Source of the DNA: Micractinium sp. NFX-FRZ
Lineage: Eukaryota > Chlorophyta > Trebouxiophyceae > Chlorellales > Chlorellaceae
NCBI GenBank assembly: GCA_029339195.1
Contig: JAPTJF010000022.1
Coordinates: 1-64,000 of the forward strand
Direction: 5' to 3'
DNA: 64,000 nt
Part shown: positions 47,799 through 59,360 of the stretch, piece by piece
Layout: every line of letters begins with the position of its first letter
How positions within the stretch are numbered: position 1 is the stretch's first letter
Notes under the pieces: model-generated
The model's input: the letters and a program-made list of their open reading frames with translations, nothing else
Told to the model about the DNA's origin: nothing
The model's database searches: none
Position numbers and translations under genes: made by a program

Positions 47799-48415
47799 GG
47801 CCCTGCACAAGAGCAGCGGCACGCTCCGTCGGGTGGGCGGTAGCGGTGAGCGGCGGCGCGGCGGCAATGAGAAGACAGCACCGTTGCTTAGGGAACTGCC
47901 GTTCGCAGCTGTCGACAGTGACGCGCACCTCGGTAGTGGCTCTGGAGCGCCGAATGGAGTGGAGTTGGGGAGAAGCTGTTTGCAATTGGCACCTTGCGGC
48001 AGAGAGACCAGCGCCTCTGGTGCGAGTGTGAGTCCAATTTGCGACGATCGCCGTCGATACTGCTCAGTTCAAGCAAACATTGGCCTCGCCGACGTGGTGA
48101 CACTGGACAGAGCAAATCGCTGCCTTTTCGCCTTGTCTAGGCCTTGCGGCATTGGCGAACCACTTTGATCACTTCCCTCAGTACCTGCTTCCAGCCCGCT
48201 ACAGCACCTTTCAGACGGAGGCTGCTCGGGCGGGCACCACTTGCTATTTGCACCCACCGCGAGCCTCTCAAGCCCGATTGGGGCAATCTGCTGGGCTGCG
48301 TAGGCCGCAGGGAGGTGCCTTGCCTAGGAGCCTCTTTCTCTTCCTCCCCTTCGTCTCGGCGTGTGGCAGCTGTGCACCTGGCGACCGGCCTTTCAAGCAG
48401 GGTCAGCCGCAGGTC
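47799..48415. promoter_or_regulatory. Divergent upstream region of VHL-like and SAND-like genes
   Basis: About 0.6 kb between the two start codons. An open stretch at about 48100-48300 (AFSPCLGLAALANHF and on) has no in-frame ATG and probably is untranslated, though an extra 5' exon for the SAND-like gene cannot be excluded. Confidence 0.4.
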
Positions 48416-51262
48416 ATGAAAGCACACGCCCCAGTCGCGGTGAGGACGTAGCTGGGCGGGAGCGCCGGTGCACTGCCGCCCCGCCTGACTTCGTCTGCTG
48501 GTGCCCCGCCTGCCCCACCTAATCCTCTTGTAGCCCCCAAAACCTCCACTGTGCAGGTGCAGTGCGGCAGCAAGGAGGGCGATTACCTGCCGCAGGAGGG
48601 CCTGGTGCAGTGCGCCTGTGAGGAATGCGCAGCGGCAGCAGGCGGCAGCAGCGGTGCGGCGCACCGCATGACGCCCTCTGAGTTTGAGCGGCACGGCGGC
48701 AAGGCGAATTTTAAGAAGCCCAAAACCAGCATCCGAATCAAGGAAACAGGTGGGGAAGTGATATTTTGAACAGACCCAGGAAACTCCTTTCGTGGAGGCC
48801 ACAGGACACTTGTTGGGTGCAGCGTTGCATTCTGCTTGCCGAAGTCAGCTGGGCCTACCTTTTTACCGAGCAACGACTCTTCAACCCGCTGCCTCTGACC
48901 TCTGCCTCACACTACTGCGGCGCTTGCAGGCGACACCCTGGGTGCCTGGATGGCTGCACAGCAGGCCGGCGGGCGTGCGGCAGCTATTAGGCAAGTGGCA
49001 GGTCGCCGGCTCAGCAGGTGCAGCACGCAAAGCGCTCGTCCCTTTCCCTCCCCGCCTGCACGCTTCTGACCTGCACGCATGACCCCTTGGATGGAGCCAG
49101 CCACATCACCTGTTTTGTCGACCTGCTGCTCAGGGGAGATACTGTGCTCCTTGAGTCTCGCCCATACTGGACACGCATAATGGAGACACTGCCCCTGCCT
49201 CCGGGCACCCCTCCCCTGCCTTGCAGGCCTGCCAAGAGCAATGGAGCGCCCCCCACTGCTGCTGGGTTCCCAGACCTGCAGCAAAGCGACCTCTTTGCAG
49301 CGCTGGCAGCGGCTGCACACCACAAGCAGCTGACCAGCCCATCTGCTGCCGATGCTGCTGCCGATGAGGCTGTGGCAGCGGCAGCGCACAACCTCGAGCG
49401 GCAGCTGGGCGGTGCGCGGCGCAGGCCAGCCGCCAGCGACAGCCTGCCCAGCGGCTCTCCAGCGCCATCAGATGGAAAGGTGGCTGCTGCTATGGCCGCG
49501 GCGGGCGGGGCGGCTGTGTTTGGGCGGCGCAGCAGCGGGTACAGCAGTGATAACGATGACGATGAGGAGGAGGAGGAGGAGGCAGAGGAGGAGGAGGGGG
49601 CCCAGGGGGACGATGAGGCCGGCGGCGGCGGCAGCACCACGAGCAGCGAGGGTGAGGAGGAGGCGGATGAAGAGGAGGAGGAGGGGCAGGGGAAGGCGGC
49701 AAACCCGGGTGTGCGGGCGGCACGGCTTGAGCGGCGGCAGCGGCAGGCAGACCAAGAAGAAGGCAGTGAGGAGGAGGAAGAAGAGGAGGAGGCGGGGGAG
49801 GAGGAGGAGGAGACAGAGGTAGATGAGCCGCCGCCGCCGCCACCTGCCGCTGTTGGGCGCAAGCGCAAGGCGGTGGCAGCTGTTCCAGAGGAGCCTGCAC
49901 GGGGGGAGGAGGTCGGGCGGCGCGTGCTGCCCCGCCGTGCAGCGGCTCCCGGCGCCGGCTTTGGCACAGCTGTGGTCATTCACCCGCCGCCCCCAACCAA
50001 CAGAGAGCTCACGGCAGCGGCGGCGGTGGCGGCTGCCAAGCAGGCGCGGAAGGGCGGGGGCAGCGGCAAGCCAGAGCGTGCGAGGCCAGCGGCTGCGGCG
50101 GTGGCAGAACAGCCGCTGAACAAGCGCCCCAGGGGACGCCCCAGGAAGCAGCAGCCCCTGCAAGACACTGCCCGGCAGGGGAGACGGCGGGCGGCGGCGG
50201 CTGTGGACGAAAACGAGGAGGAGGGAGCTGAGGTCGTGGAAGATGATGATGAGGTGGTGGAGGTGGTGGAGGAGGAAGCCCCGCCAGCAGCACGCCCCGC
50301 AGGCGGCAAGGGCCAGCGCCAGCGCCAGCAGCAGCAGCAGCTCCAGCAGCAGCGGCAGGAGGCTCCTCGCTGCATCCTCTCCTCTCTCAAGCTGCTGAAG
50401 GCGAGTAACCGGGAGAGCTGCCTGCTTGAATGTGTTGGCGGAGGGCACAGGGTGCAGGTGTATTGCTCAACTCTTGGTCTTTCGTTTGCCCAGGTGCCCA
50501 GCAGTGTTGGCTAGCTACGCCCCTCATCAACTGTGCTTGCTGCCTGAGGCGCCGTTCCCACGTCGCTGCCATAACATGGCTCTATTGCTTGTTGTTTCCC
50601 TCTCTTGTGCCCGGCCCTTGCAGGACGCTGCCGGGGAGCAGCGGGGCGCTGAGCTGGCGCTGGTACTGCGGCAGGAGGCCGAGGGCGGCGCTGCCGGAGC
50701 TGAGGGCGCTCACCCCTCCCTGCAGTGCCTGGAGCGGCTGATGGGTGCAGCAGGGCTGATGGGGCTGAGCCTGGAGTCTTACTCAGGTGGGGAAGGATTG
50801 CGGGTGGACGGCTTTCTTCTGCACACAACACAGCCGGGTGGTGCGGGCGGGGTGGTTTGCAGGGTGGTTTGCAGGCTGTCGGCGGGATGGAGGGCAGGGT
50901 GGCAGGCATGCGCCGCCTCAGGTGGGCAGCATGCCTGCGTGCAAAGGGGCACGCTGCATCGGAATAGGCCTCGCTCGCTGAGGCGCATGTTCACTGCATC
51001 TGCAGGTGCACCCCGCCCGGGCACTCCTACCCATTTGCTGCCCGCCTGCTCATGCTGCTCTGCTCACGCCTCCCTGCCGCCCCGTGCAGCCGGCACGCCC
51101 AGCAAGCAGGGGCTGCCTGTGGAGCTGCGCCTGTGGCTGGCGCCGCACGACACCTCAGCGGGCCTGTCGCCCGCTGGGAGCGGCCGGCGGATGCTGGCAG
51201 CATCGGACGCACCAGGCTCGCTGACGGCCCAGGCAGTGCTGCACTTTGTCAAGCAGCTGTGA
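48416..51262 (+). CDS. SAND-like, AT-hook acidic nuclear protein
   Basis: Six exons: 48416-48439, 48557-48749, 48930-48990, 49227-50400, 50624-50786, 51090-51262; 595 residues. The short first exon encodes MKAHAPVA and joins VQCGSKEGDYLPQEG. Residues 9-72 resemble a SAND-type DNA-binding module with a CACEEC cysteine pair, TPSEFERHGG and KKPKTSIRI. Long Glu/Asp/Ser blocks follow, then a basic segment with the AT-hook KRPRGRPRKQ (about residue 390), poly-Gln, and an Ala/Leu-rich C-terminal domain ending HFVKQL. A chromatin or transcription role is inferred. The intron after 48990 needs a GC donor (TTAG|GCAAGT). The fourth intron may also use GC (AAG|GCGAGT), or a GTGTAT donor 57 bases later in the same phase. 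Confidence 0.75.
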
Positions 51263-51610
51263 GCAGCTGCATCACACATCTGTGAGCAGGAGCGGCCCTG
51301 AGCCCAGCACAATGGGCGTCTGCTGCACCTGTGCAGCCGCCCGGCTCTGCGCCTGCTGCTGCGCGTGCTACCTTGTTTGAGGGGAAAGTGGGCATTCTTC
51401 TGACTGCAGTGCACATGGTTACCCATGCAAATGTCTGCCATGCTGTGTGGACTTCATCTGTGCGTGAGTTAACAACTTGTTTTAGAAGCAGCAGTGAAAG
51501 AGAGGCAGCAAACAGGAACAGGGAGCAAGGAGAGGAAAGCGGAGAGAGGAGAGCGGGGGGACAAGAGGGAGATTGCAGGCCGGGTGCGGCCGGCTGCAGG
51601 CCAGCTGAGC
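51263..51610. other. Convergent 3' region
   Basis: Shared 3' flank of the SAND-like gene (+) and the zinc-finger gene (-). It includes a G/A-rich stretch at 51490-51570. No poly(A) motif or gene was identified. Confidence 0.4.
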
Positions 51611-53737
51611 TCAGGCTGCAGCCTTCTTGCCAGCCTTGTGAGACTTGGCTTTCTGTGCCTTGGCCTTGGCCTGCTGCCCAGCTGCTGGCACGGTCGCTGC
51701 TGCTGCCGCCTTGGCCGCCGGCGGCTTGGCAGGCTTGGCAGCCGGCTTCGACTTGCCCGCCGGCTGCGGCTTGTCCGCTGCCTGCTTTGCCGCCTTGCTC
51801 TGTGGCTGCGGCTTGTCAGACGCCTGCTTTGCTGCCTTGCCCTGCTGCTGCACTGCTGGCTTGTCAGCCGCCTGCTTTGCCGCCTTGCCCTTCCCCTCTG
51901 GCTCCTGCTGCTGCTCCGGCTCCCCCTTTGGCTGCTCCCCCTTCTGCTTGCCCTGCTTGCCTGGCTTGCTCTTCCACAGGCCCGCCTCCTTCATCTCCTT
52001 CCGCTGCCGCTTGCCCGGCCTCTTCTTCGGCCCGCCAGCCGCTGCCTTGCGCTTGCCGGCTGCCTCCTCGCCGCCCTCGCCGTCGCTGCCACCGCCATTT
52101 GCTGCCGCCGCCGCCGCAGCGGCCTGCTGCTGCTTCTGCTGCCGCCGCGCCTTGCGCTCCTGCTTGCGCGCCGCCGCCGCCGCTTCCTTGACTGCCGCCT
52201 GCTCCTTGGCTGCCTGCACCACCGCATGCAGGCGTTCCAGCCGCTCATGGTGCGTCTCTGCCTCCTCCTCGCTGGCCGTGTCATAATCCTCTGCAAAGCA
52301 GAAGGCGCCCCAGCGGCGCAGCGCCGCCGCCACCTCATCCCCCTCCTCCTCCTCCTCCTCGCTCTCGCTGTCGCTGCCGCCGCCGGCGCGCCGCGCCGCG
52401 CGCATCCGCTGCTCCGCCGCCTCTGCCCGGGCCAGCTGCTTGGCGTGGCGCTTGGAGGTGGCGTGCGAGCGGAAGGCTGTGGCATTCAGTATGAGTGCGC
52501 CCTTGCACACGCGGCACTTGACGGCCCGCCCCTTGACCCACTTCTCTTGCGGCTCGTCCGTCCAGTTGCTGCAGGCGAGGAGGCATGGGGCCGCGGTTGG
52601 CAGGGCGGGTGAGTACAGGGTGGCAGGTGGCGGTAGGCAGGCGGGCAGGGCAGCTCTGAAAATGCGTGTGAAAGCAAGGCGGGGGTAAGAGGCTGCAACA
52701 GGGGGCAGGGCCAAAGCAAGCTGCATACAGAGCACCCAGGGGCTGCATGGCTCTGACTCATTGCCGCCGCCGCCACAAGCCAAGCCAAACACTACTGCCA
52801 CACCCCTGCTCCACACACCCCTGACCATCCTCTGCTGCATGATCCTGTTGCTTCTCCTGGCTGCGTGCCTGCTGACATTTTGTCGGCTCACAAACCGCAC
52901 ACGTTCCACAAGCCCGCCCAACGGGGCAGCGGCCCCCCAGCTCCAGCAGCCGCTCCTCTGCCTCCCCCCACAGGCATACGCCACAGCCACTGCCAACTAT
53001 ACCGCTCATCCAGCCTCACAAAATTCTGCTTGCTCACCTCAGCAGGGCACCCAGCTCCAGCAGCCGCTCCTCAGCCTCCCCATCTGAGGCGCCGCTGAAA
53101 TCATCCTCCGACAGATCCTCCAGCCGGCGGGTGTCTGGCATCATCATATCCCGCCCTGCCGCACCGTCCTCCTCGCCATCCCCCTCTGAGTCGCTACCGC
53201 CGCCACCCCAGGCCCGGGCGCGCGGAGCAGCTGCCGCCGTGACTCGGGGAGCCACTGCCGCTGTGGCGTCGCCGTCGTCGTCGCCACCCGCCTCCTCATC
53301 ATCGCTGCCGCCAGAGACTTGGCCTGCAGCAACAAGGGGGAATTGGTATGGTGGCGCTGTGTGGGTGCAGTTGCAGCCAACGGTAGTTGCCCGACGCATG
53401 CCGGCTGGAGTGCCTGCCCGTCACCGCCGCTGGCGGCCAGCCTGCCGCCAGTGCTGCCTGCCGCCGCCGCCGCCCGCCCGCCGCGCAGACCCACCTGGGG
53501 AGCCCTTGGCGCCGGCGTCCCCTTCTGACTCGCTCCCCGAGGAGCCTGCAAGGACAAGAGGGTGGGCGCTGGGTGCAATGCATGGCGGAGGAGGCACCGC
53601 ATCCCGAGATGCCACAGCGGCTCACCCGTCGCCTCCTCCCCTTCGCTGCCCTCATCGCTGGTGTCGTCATCCGAGCTGGTGTCCGACCCCCCGCCGTCAG
53701 CGCCGTGTGTGAACAGCCAGTCCCGGCGCTTGTACAT
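51611..53737 (-). CDS. Acidic U1-type C2H2 zinc-finger protein with Lys-rich tail
   Basis: Four exons: 53626-53737, 53495-53545, 53038-53323, 51611-52568; 468 residues. The start MYKRRDWLFTHG is followed by Ser/Asp/Glu-rich segments (SDDEEAGGDDD, LEDLSEDDFSG). A U1-like finger follows: Cys168-x2-Cys171-x13-His185-x5-His191 (VKCRVCKG ... RSHATSKRH), a type that binds RNA. After it come a coiled coil rich in Ala/Lys/Gln and a basic tail with repeats of KAAKQA(A/S)DKP and KPGKQGKQKG. The overall composition suggests a nucleolar ribosome-biogenesis or pre-mRNA factor, which is inference. It shares a short divergent promoter with the G3BP-like gene. Confidence 0.75.
51765..51895 (-). repeat. Coding repeat KAAKQA(A/S)DKP
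   Basis: Three imperfect copies of a roughly 13-17 residue unit lie in the Lys/Ala-rich tail of the zinc-finger protein, in frame. Confidence 0.85.
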
Positions 53738-54175
53738 GGCTGGCGGCGCGCAAAGGAGGCAAGGGGCTGTGTGACTGGGCTTGCAACCAATTCAGGGGTT
53801 CGTGCACTGCGCTGTGGGATTGGCAGTAAGCGCAGCCCATGCATTTCGCGCCGAGCACAGCGTGGCGGGGTCCCTGGCAGGAAATAGCAGAGGCACTTTG
53901 CCGAGGCAAGGTTGTTTCATTCAAGAGAGACTGCTGGAGCAGCAGCGCGTCGCCGGACTGTCGATCGCCTCGGCCTCAGTGATCAGCCCGCGGTGCAAAG
54001 GCCTCTTCTCCTTCAGGTGGGCCTACGGCGCCTTCTCGACACTCGGCGCGTGGTGGATGGGCGAAGGGGAGGCCTGGGGCCCGCCGATCACGCAGTGAGA
54101 GGAGGTCTCCTGGTCCGGCCGATTCCACAGGCAGTGGACTGCCGCCCTGCTCACTGCAGGCCATCCCCCCGCCCA
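53738..54175. promoter_or_regulatory. Bidirectional promoter of zinc-finger and G3BP-like genes
   Basis: 438 bases separate the two start codons. A GTGAGA...CTGCAG segment at 54095-54160 could be a 5' UTR intron of the plus-strand gene. Confidence 0.5.
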
Positions 54176-57100
54176 ATGGCTGCCCACGTGCCGCCCCAGG
54201 CGGCGCAGCAGATGGCGCCGCAGGCCCCGCTGGACACCCCCGCTCAGGCGGTGAGTCGGTGCAAACAGGCGGTGGGTGTGTCCCCTCCCTGCTGCCTCTT
54301 TGGCGCGCGCATATGTTCCAACAGTCACTGGGGCCAAGCACAGGGCGCCTCTGGGCTGGTACACGCAGCTGGATCGGCCTGCTCCGCCAGGCTTCACCTG
54401 GCAGCTGCCTGCAGCTGCCGTTAACCAGGGGGGCCGCTGGCACGAGCCTCACCGTCGCTGCCGTGGGCACTGGCCCACAGTGCGCCTGTGCGTTGTGCGT
54501 CATCACGCAGCTGTCAGAAGCACAGGCATGCCGTGGTGCTTTCCTCTGAGTGCTCGACTGTCCCTGCCGTCGCACTCGCCAGCGTATCTCCTCTGTGCTG
54601 TCGACTGCACCGATCCTGCCTGTTCGCTTATCGTTCTCCTACAAAATGAGTGCCTCTTCCTCTTTTCCCCAATCCTTCCTTTATGTCCCCGAGCTATTTT
54701 GGCATTTCACAAGAATCACACCAGTTTTGAGCCCCCCCCCCCCCCCCCTCTGTCTCATCAACCCTTCCATTTCACTTGAACCACTCCCTGCAGGTGGGCA
54801 ACCAGTTTGTGTCCCAGTACTACACCGTCCAGCACGCCTCACCCAAGCACCTGCACCGCTTCTACAGCGACGCCTCCACCCTCACCTACGGGGACACCCG
54901 CCCCGACGGCTTCTTCTCCAAAAACGCCACTGGGCAGAAGGTGCGGCGGCGGCGCAGGGTCGGACCGTTGTTGTGGCCAGCATGTGTGTTCCGCTTGGGC
55001 CTTAATAGCCTGCCTGCGTAATGATGTCCTAATGTGGCTGCTGTGTGGGGTCTGCCCGCCGCCGCTCAAGCCGGTCCTGGTGTCAGCGGCTCGCTCCTGC
55101 TGCTCCTGCTCCACCCTTCTCCCTTCCCTCCCACTCGCACAGCGCGTGCTCCTGCCATTCCGCACCCCCACCACTTTCCCTTCCGTGACGTCTCGTGCTC
55201 GCTGCCATGCCGGCTCTCCTGGGAGCACATCCGCCCGCCCTTCCCCGCCTCCTGCACCATTGGTCCACAACCTCACAACAAGTCGCCACTCTGTCGGCAT
55301 GTCTGCCTCCCGTGCCCGCAGACCATCCACGACTTGGTAATGGAGCTGGGGTTTGAGGAGACGTCGACAGAGGTGTACACAGTGGACTCGCAGGTGGGGG
55401 GGGCAGGGGTGGGGGAGGAGTGATGTGGGGTGGGTGGGCACCAAGCAGGCTGAGGGGGCCGGTGGGTGGGTGGCTGTGGGTGGCTGTGTGTGGGTGATGT
55501 GGGGCATTAAGAGGGGTGTGCACACTTGGCTCGCAGGTGGGGGGCGGCGGCAGCGGGTTGCCTGCAGCGCTCCACGGCTGGCGGCGGCACAGTGTTGCAC
55601 CACGCAGCGACAAACTCCGCTGCTGTTCACACACTGCCGCGCTTGCCCCCTTTCCACCCCGCTCCGCCTGCCCCGCAGTACTCCCTGGGCGGCGGTGTGG
55701 TGGTGCAGGTGACGGGCATCATGCAGAGGCCCCCCGGCCCCAAGCGCCCCTTTGTGCAGACCTTCTTCTTGGCTGTCCAGGAAAAGGGGTACTACGTGCT
55801 GAACGATGTCTTCAGGTGAGGACCGAATGCTGGTCAGTGCTGGAGGAAGGTTGGTGTGTTGAGATGCAGTGAAAATGTGGTAACTCGTGCTCGCAGCGGT
55901 GTTGTGTTGCAGTGCTTTGCCGAGAGTGAGTGCGGGGCGGGGCGTCCGGTGGGCTGCGGGCTGGTGCTGGTGGGGCACTGTCGCTAGCGAAGATGCTCTC
56001 AACCTGAGTTCTTCTTTGGAGGGCGGCGCTGGCTCTCGGCCGGGCAGAAGGTGCGCAAATCTAACTGTGCGTTTTGCTGGCCCTCATATGTCTTGACAGC
56101 CTCGCCTTTTGCCTCCCCCCTTTGCCCTGCCCCTGCCCGCAGGTACCTCCCCATGGTACCCCCGGCAGACAACGGAACGGGTGCAGCTGCCTTGGCACCT
56201 GCTGCAGCGGGCGTAACAGCCCCGCCGCCAGCTGCGCCCCTGCAGGCCGCCGTTGTGGCAGCACCCGCTGCGGCGCCGGCACCGGTGGTAGTGCCTGCTG
56301 CGCCTGCGGTGCCTGGCGTGCCTGCTGTGCCGCTGCCGCCTCCGGCAGCTGCCGCCATGCAGCAGCAGCAGCAGCAGCAGCTGGTGATGCAGCAGTTTGC
56401 AGTGCAGCAGGCGACGGCACTGCAGTCGGGCAAGGCTAATGGCGTGGCTGGCCTGACGGTGATGCAGCAGCCTGTGGCAGTGCAGTACACCCCCGCTGGC
56501 TTCCCGCCCGGCGCGCTGCCCGTGCCGCTGCCGCCCGCAGCGCCGGTGCCGGTGCCCGCGCCCCCGCCGCCGCAAGCCGTGCAGCAGCAGCAGCAGCAGC
56601 AGCCGCCACGGCAGGGCGCCGCACATGCAGCGGTGCCGCCGCCGCCGCGGCAGCAGCAGCAGCAGCCCGCAGCCCAAGGCGAGCCGCTCTCCTACGCCGA
56701 GCGGGTGCGGCTGAGCGCTGCCAAGGCCTCGGCACCTGACAGCTCCGCCCGCCCCCAGCAGCCGCCGCAGCCAGCAGCAGCAGAGCAAGCGCCGCGTCCA
56801 CCCACCTCTGGTGGCGCGGCAGCAGCCGAAGAGCCTGCCGGGCAGCCTCAGCCTCAGCAGCACCACCACCAGCAGCAGACGGGCGGGCAGCAGCAGCAGC
56901 AGGCAGCGGCCGCTGCCGCCGCCATTCCAGTGGATGACCAGCCCACTGCCAGCGTGTTTGTGCGCGGCATCCCTGCCTCGGTCACGATGATGCAGCTGGT
57001 GGAGAAGCTGTCAGAGGTGCGCTCAAGTACAGGGTTCAAGGTTGCGTGCCTTGATTGCTTGTGTGCCTGCGTGCGACTTGCATATCTCGTCATGTGTGAG

Positions 57101-58692
57101 TGGGGGGCCGTCTTTGCTGCCGGGTAGGATGTGTTGCAGTTGGTGGAGAGGCCGTGCGTCACAGGTGCCAGGCCGGGCGAAGATGCGGGCCTGCGTTGGG
57201 TGTCGACAGCCGCGAATGGTCATGGGTGCTGGTGTGAAGTGCCCAGTGGGGTCTTTGTCGGGCACTTTCGGGAGGGTTGTGGCGTGAGGGCGGTGAGTGT
57301 GGGCGGGTGGGCGCCGACGTTGCTGCTTGTTTGGCACTCTGGCGCCTTGCATGGGTCACCACGCCTCTCTTTTCACGACTTGATGCAAGGCGAGAGCAGC
57401 TGAGGTTGCCCGGGGCTTGAGCGTGCGTTTGCACGCTTTGCACGCTTCAGAAGTGGTGCCTGCCTGACTCACTACACACACACACTGCCTAGCGCCGTGT
57501 TTGTCCCCGCTGCCCACCTGCCCATCCCGCGTCGCGCCCCACCGCCCCCGCCCCCCTTTAGTACGGCCCGCTGCGCGCCAACGGCGTCATCCTCAAAACC
57601 CAGAAGGGGCGCGACAGCTTTGCCTTCATTGATTTCGAGGAGAGCGCGCCCGCACAGGTGAACACAGCTCCTGCTGGCCTCCACTCCTGCTGGTGTGAAG
57701 TGTTGCTGGGACAAGCGGAGTGCCAGGAGCGCTGTGGCTTCTTGTAGGGGGCATTTAACCCGCCATTTCAATCTGCCATGCCCGCCAGACAGCCCGCCGG
57801 TTCGCACCGCTGCCCTGCGGTTGGCTGTGGGCCCCACCCTCTTCCCTGCCCTGCACCCTTCACCGCGTGCCTGGTTTGCTGCATTGCCCTGTGCAGACGC
57901 TGCTGCGGCACGGGATGGAGCTTGAGGGTGCACGGCTGGATGTGCAGCCCAAGCGGCCGATGATCTTCCGCTCCGCCGCACGCGACGGCCGGCCCGGCGG
58001 CAGCAGCTCACGCATCGGCGGGCCTGGGTATGATGCCGGGCCGCCCGGCGGCAGGGGGGAGCGTGGAGCTGGCTTCCGCCCAAGCCGGGGCCCGCGGGGT
58101 GAGTGAGGCTGCAGGGCTTGGCCGGTGCGCGCTGGCTGGTTTGATTGTGGTTGTTTGCCTGCATCTGCTTGCGAGCCGGCTTTCTACGCGCCAGCCGTCC
58201 CCAGGCCGCCTGCTCTTTTTCTCCCCACCCACAGGCTTTGCAAGTTCAATTCCCCCGCCTCCTGCCTTAAAACCCTGTGCTAGAGGGTGGGCCCAGCACC
58301 TGCCCTCCCTCTGTACTCTCAGCACCACCGCCGCTCCCCTGGCCGCTGCAGCAGGCCCCTACCCGGGACCCCCTCCGCCAATGATGATGGATGGCCGCCC
58401 CGGGCCCGCTCCCATGGGAGGCCCGCCCCGACCCATGCCCATGCCGATGCCAATGGGACCCGGAGGCCCCATGCCCCCAGGCTCCATGCCAGCAGGTCAT
58501 CCCGCCATGGGGCCTGGCGGCCGCGGCTTCGGACCTGATGCCCGCGGCTATGGCAGCGGCAGCAGGGGCTACGGCGGCAGCGGGCGCGGCGGGCGCGGGC
58601 GTGGGCCTCCGCCCCCGCAGCAGCAGCAGCAGCAGGCAGCGCAGGCGCCAGCGCAGCAGCAGGCTGTGCAGGCGCCTCCGCCGCAGCAGTGA
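54176..58692 (+). CDS. G3BP: G3BP-like protein: NTF2 domain, RRM and RGG tail
   Basis: Eight exons: 54176-54250, 54794-54940, 55322-55393, 55679-55815, 56143-57016, 57562-57657, 57897-58098, 58352-58692; 647 residues. Family members bind RNA and help form stress granules. The NTF2 domain (26 to about 130) has VGNQFVSQYYTVQH, HRFYSDASTLTYGD, TIHDLVMELGF and FVQTFFLAVQEKGYYVLND. A long Pro/Ala/Gln linker follows. The RRM (about 413-485) has RNP2 SVFVRGIP and RNP1 KGRDSFAFIDF. The C-terminus is Gly/Arg/Pro/Met-rich with GRGGRGRG, then poly-Gln. A 17-base poly-C run sits before the second exon. The linker is far longer than in many plant relatives. Confidence 0.92.
54732..54748 (+). repeat. Poly-C run in intron
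   Basis: Seventeen consecutive C about 45 bases before the acceptor of the second exon; it extends the pyrimidine tract. Confidence 0.9.
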
Positions 58693-59323
58693 GCGGTGAG
58701 ACTGCACTGGTCAGGGCCACTTTATGCCAGGCAGGCGGAGGTCTGTCCCTTTGGAGAGGCCTCGCTTCAGTTTTCCTCACGCCCAACGCCGCAATTGTGC
58801 TCACCAGCCACCCTATTGAGAGCCTGCCGCTACTGCTGCATCCGGCTGCTCCGTGCGGTACACTGCCGCTGCTGCTGCACGCAGGCTGCCAGCCCCGTCA
58901 AGCCTCTGGTTTTCCTACTGTGCTTCTCTCTCATTTCATCCAGGCAGGCGCTGTCCCTTCCGGGCGCCCCTGCCTGCACGTGCCAATCCTCTCGATTCAC
59001 CTCATTGCATCACCATGTGCGCTAACCCCCCTCTTCTTTTGGCCACCCTGTTTCCTGCGCGCCCCTCCCCTGTTTCTGCACATTCTTGTCAGGTTGCAAC
59101 ACACCACAAACGCAGCAGAGGCATGCAGGAGGGGGCGGTGCTCGCCAGAGGACTCTAGCCCCGGCGCAACTGCTGCGGGCACCGCCACAGCACGCATGTT
59201 CTGCCCGCTGCCAATGCAACCGCCGCTACTGCCGCCGGGCACTGCCGCTGCCGCTGGCCGTGCAACCGCCGCTACCGCCGCCGGGCACTGCCGCTGCCGC
59301 TGCCGCTGGCCGTGCAACCGCCG
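58693..59323. other. Convergent 3' region
   Basis: 3' flanks of the G3BP-like gene (+) and of the HNH-like membrane protein gene (-). The right end holds repeats of the latter's stop-codon region. No TGTAA was found on either strand. Confidence 0.45.
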
Positions 59324-59360
59324 CTACCGCCGCCGGGCACTGCCGCTGCCGCTCCCAGTG
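59211..59360 (-). repeat. Tandem repeat across a stop codon
   Basis: Three copies of a 48-54 base unit (minus strand core GTGCCCGGCGGCGGTAGCGG). The first copy contains the TAG stop of the minus-strand gene; the other two lie in its 3' UTR. Confidence 0.9.
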
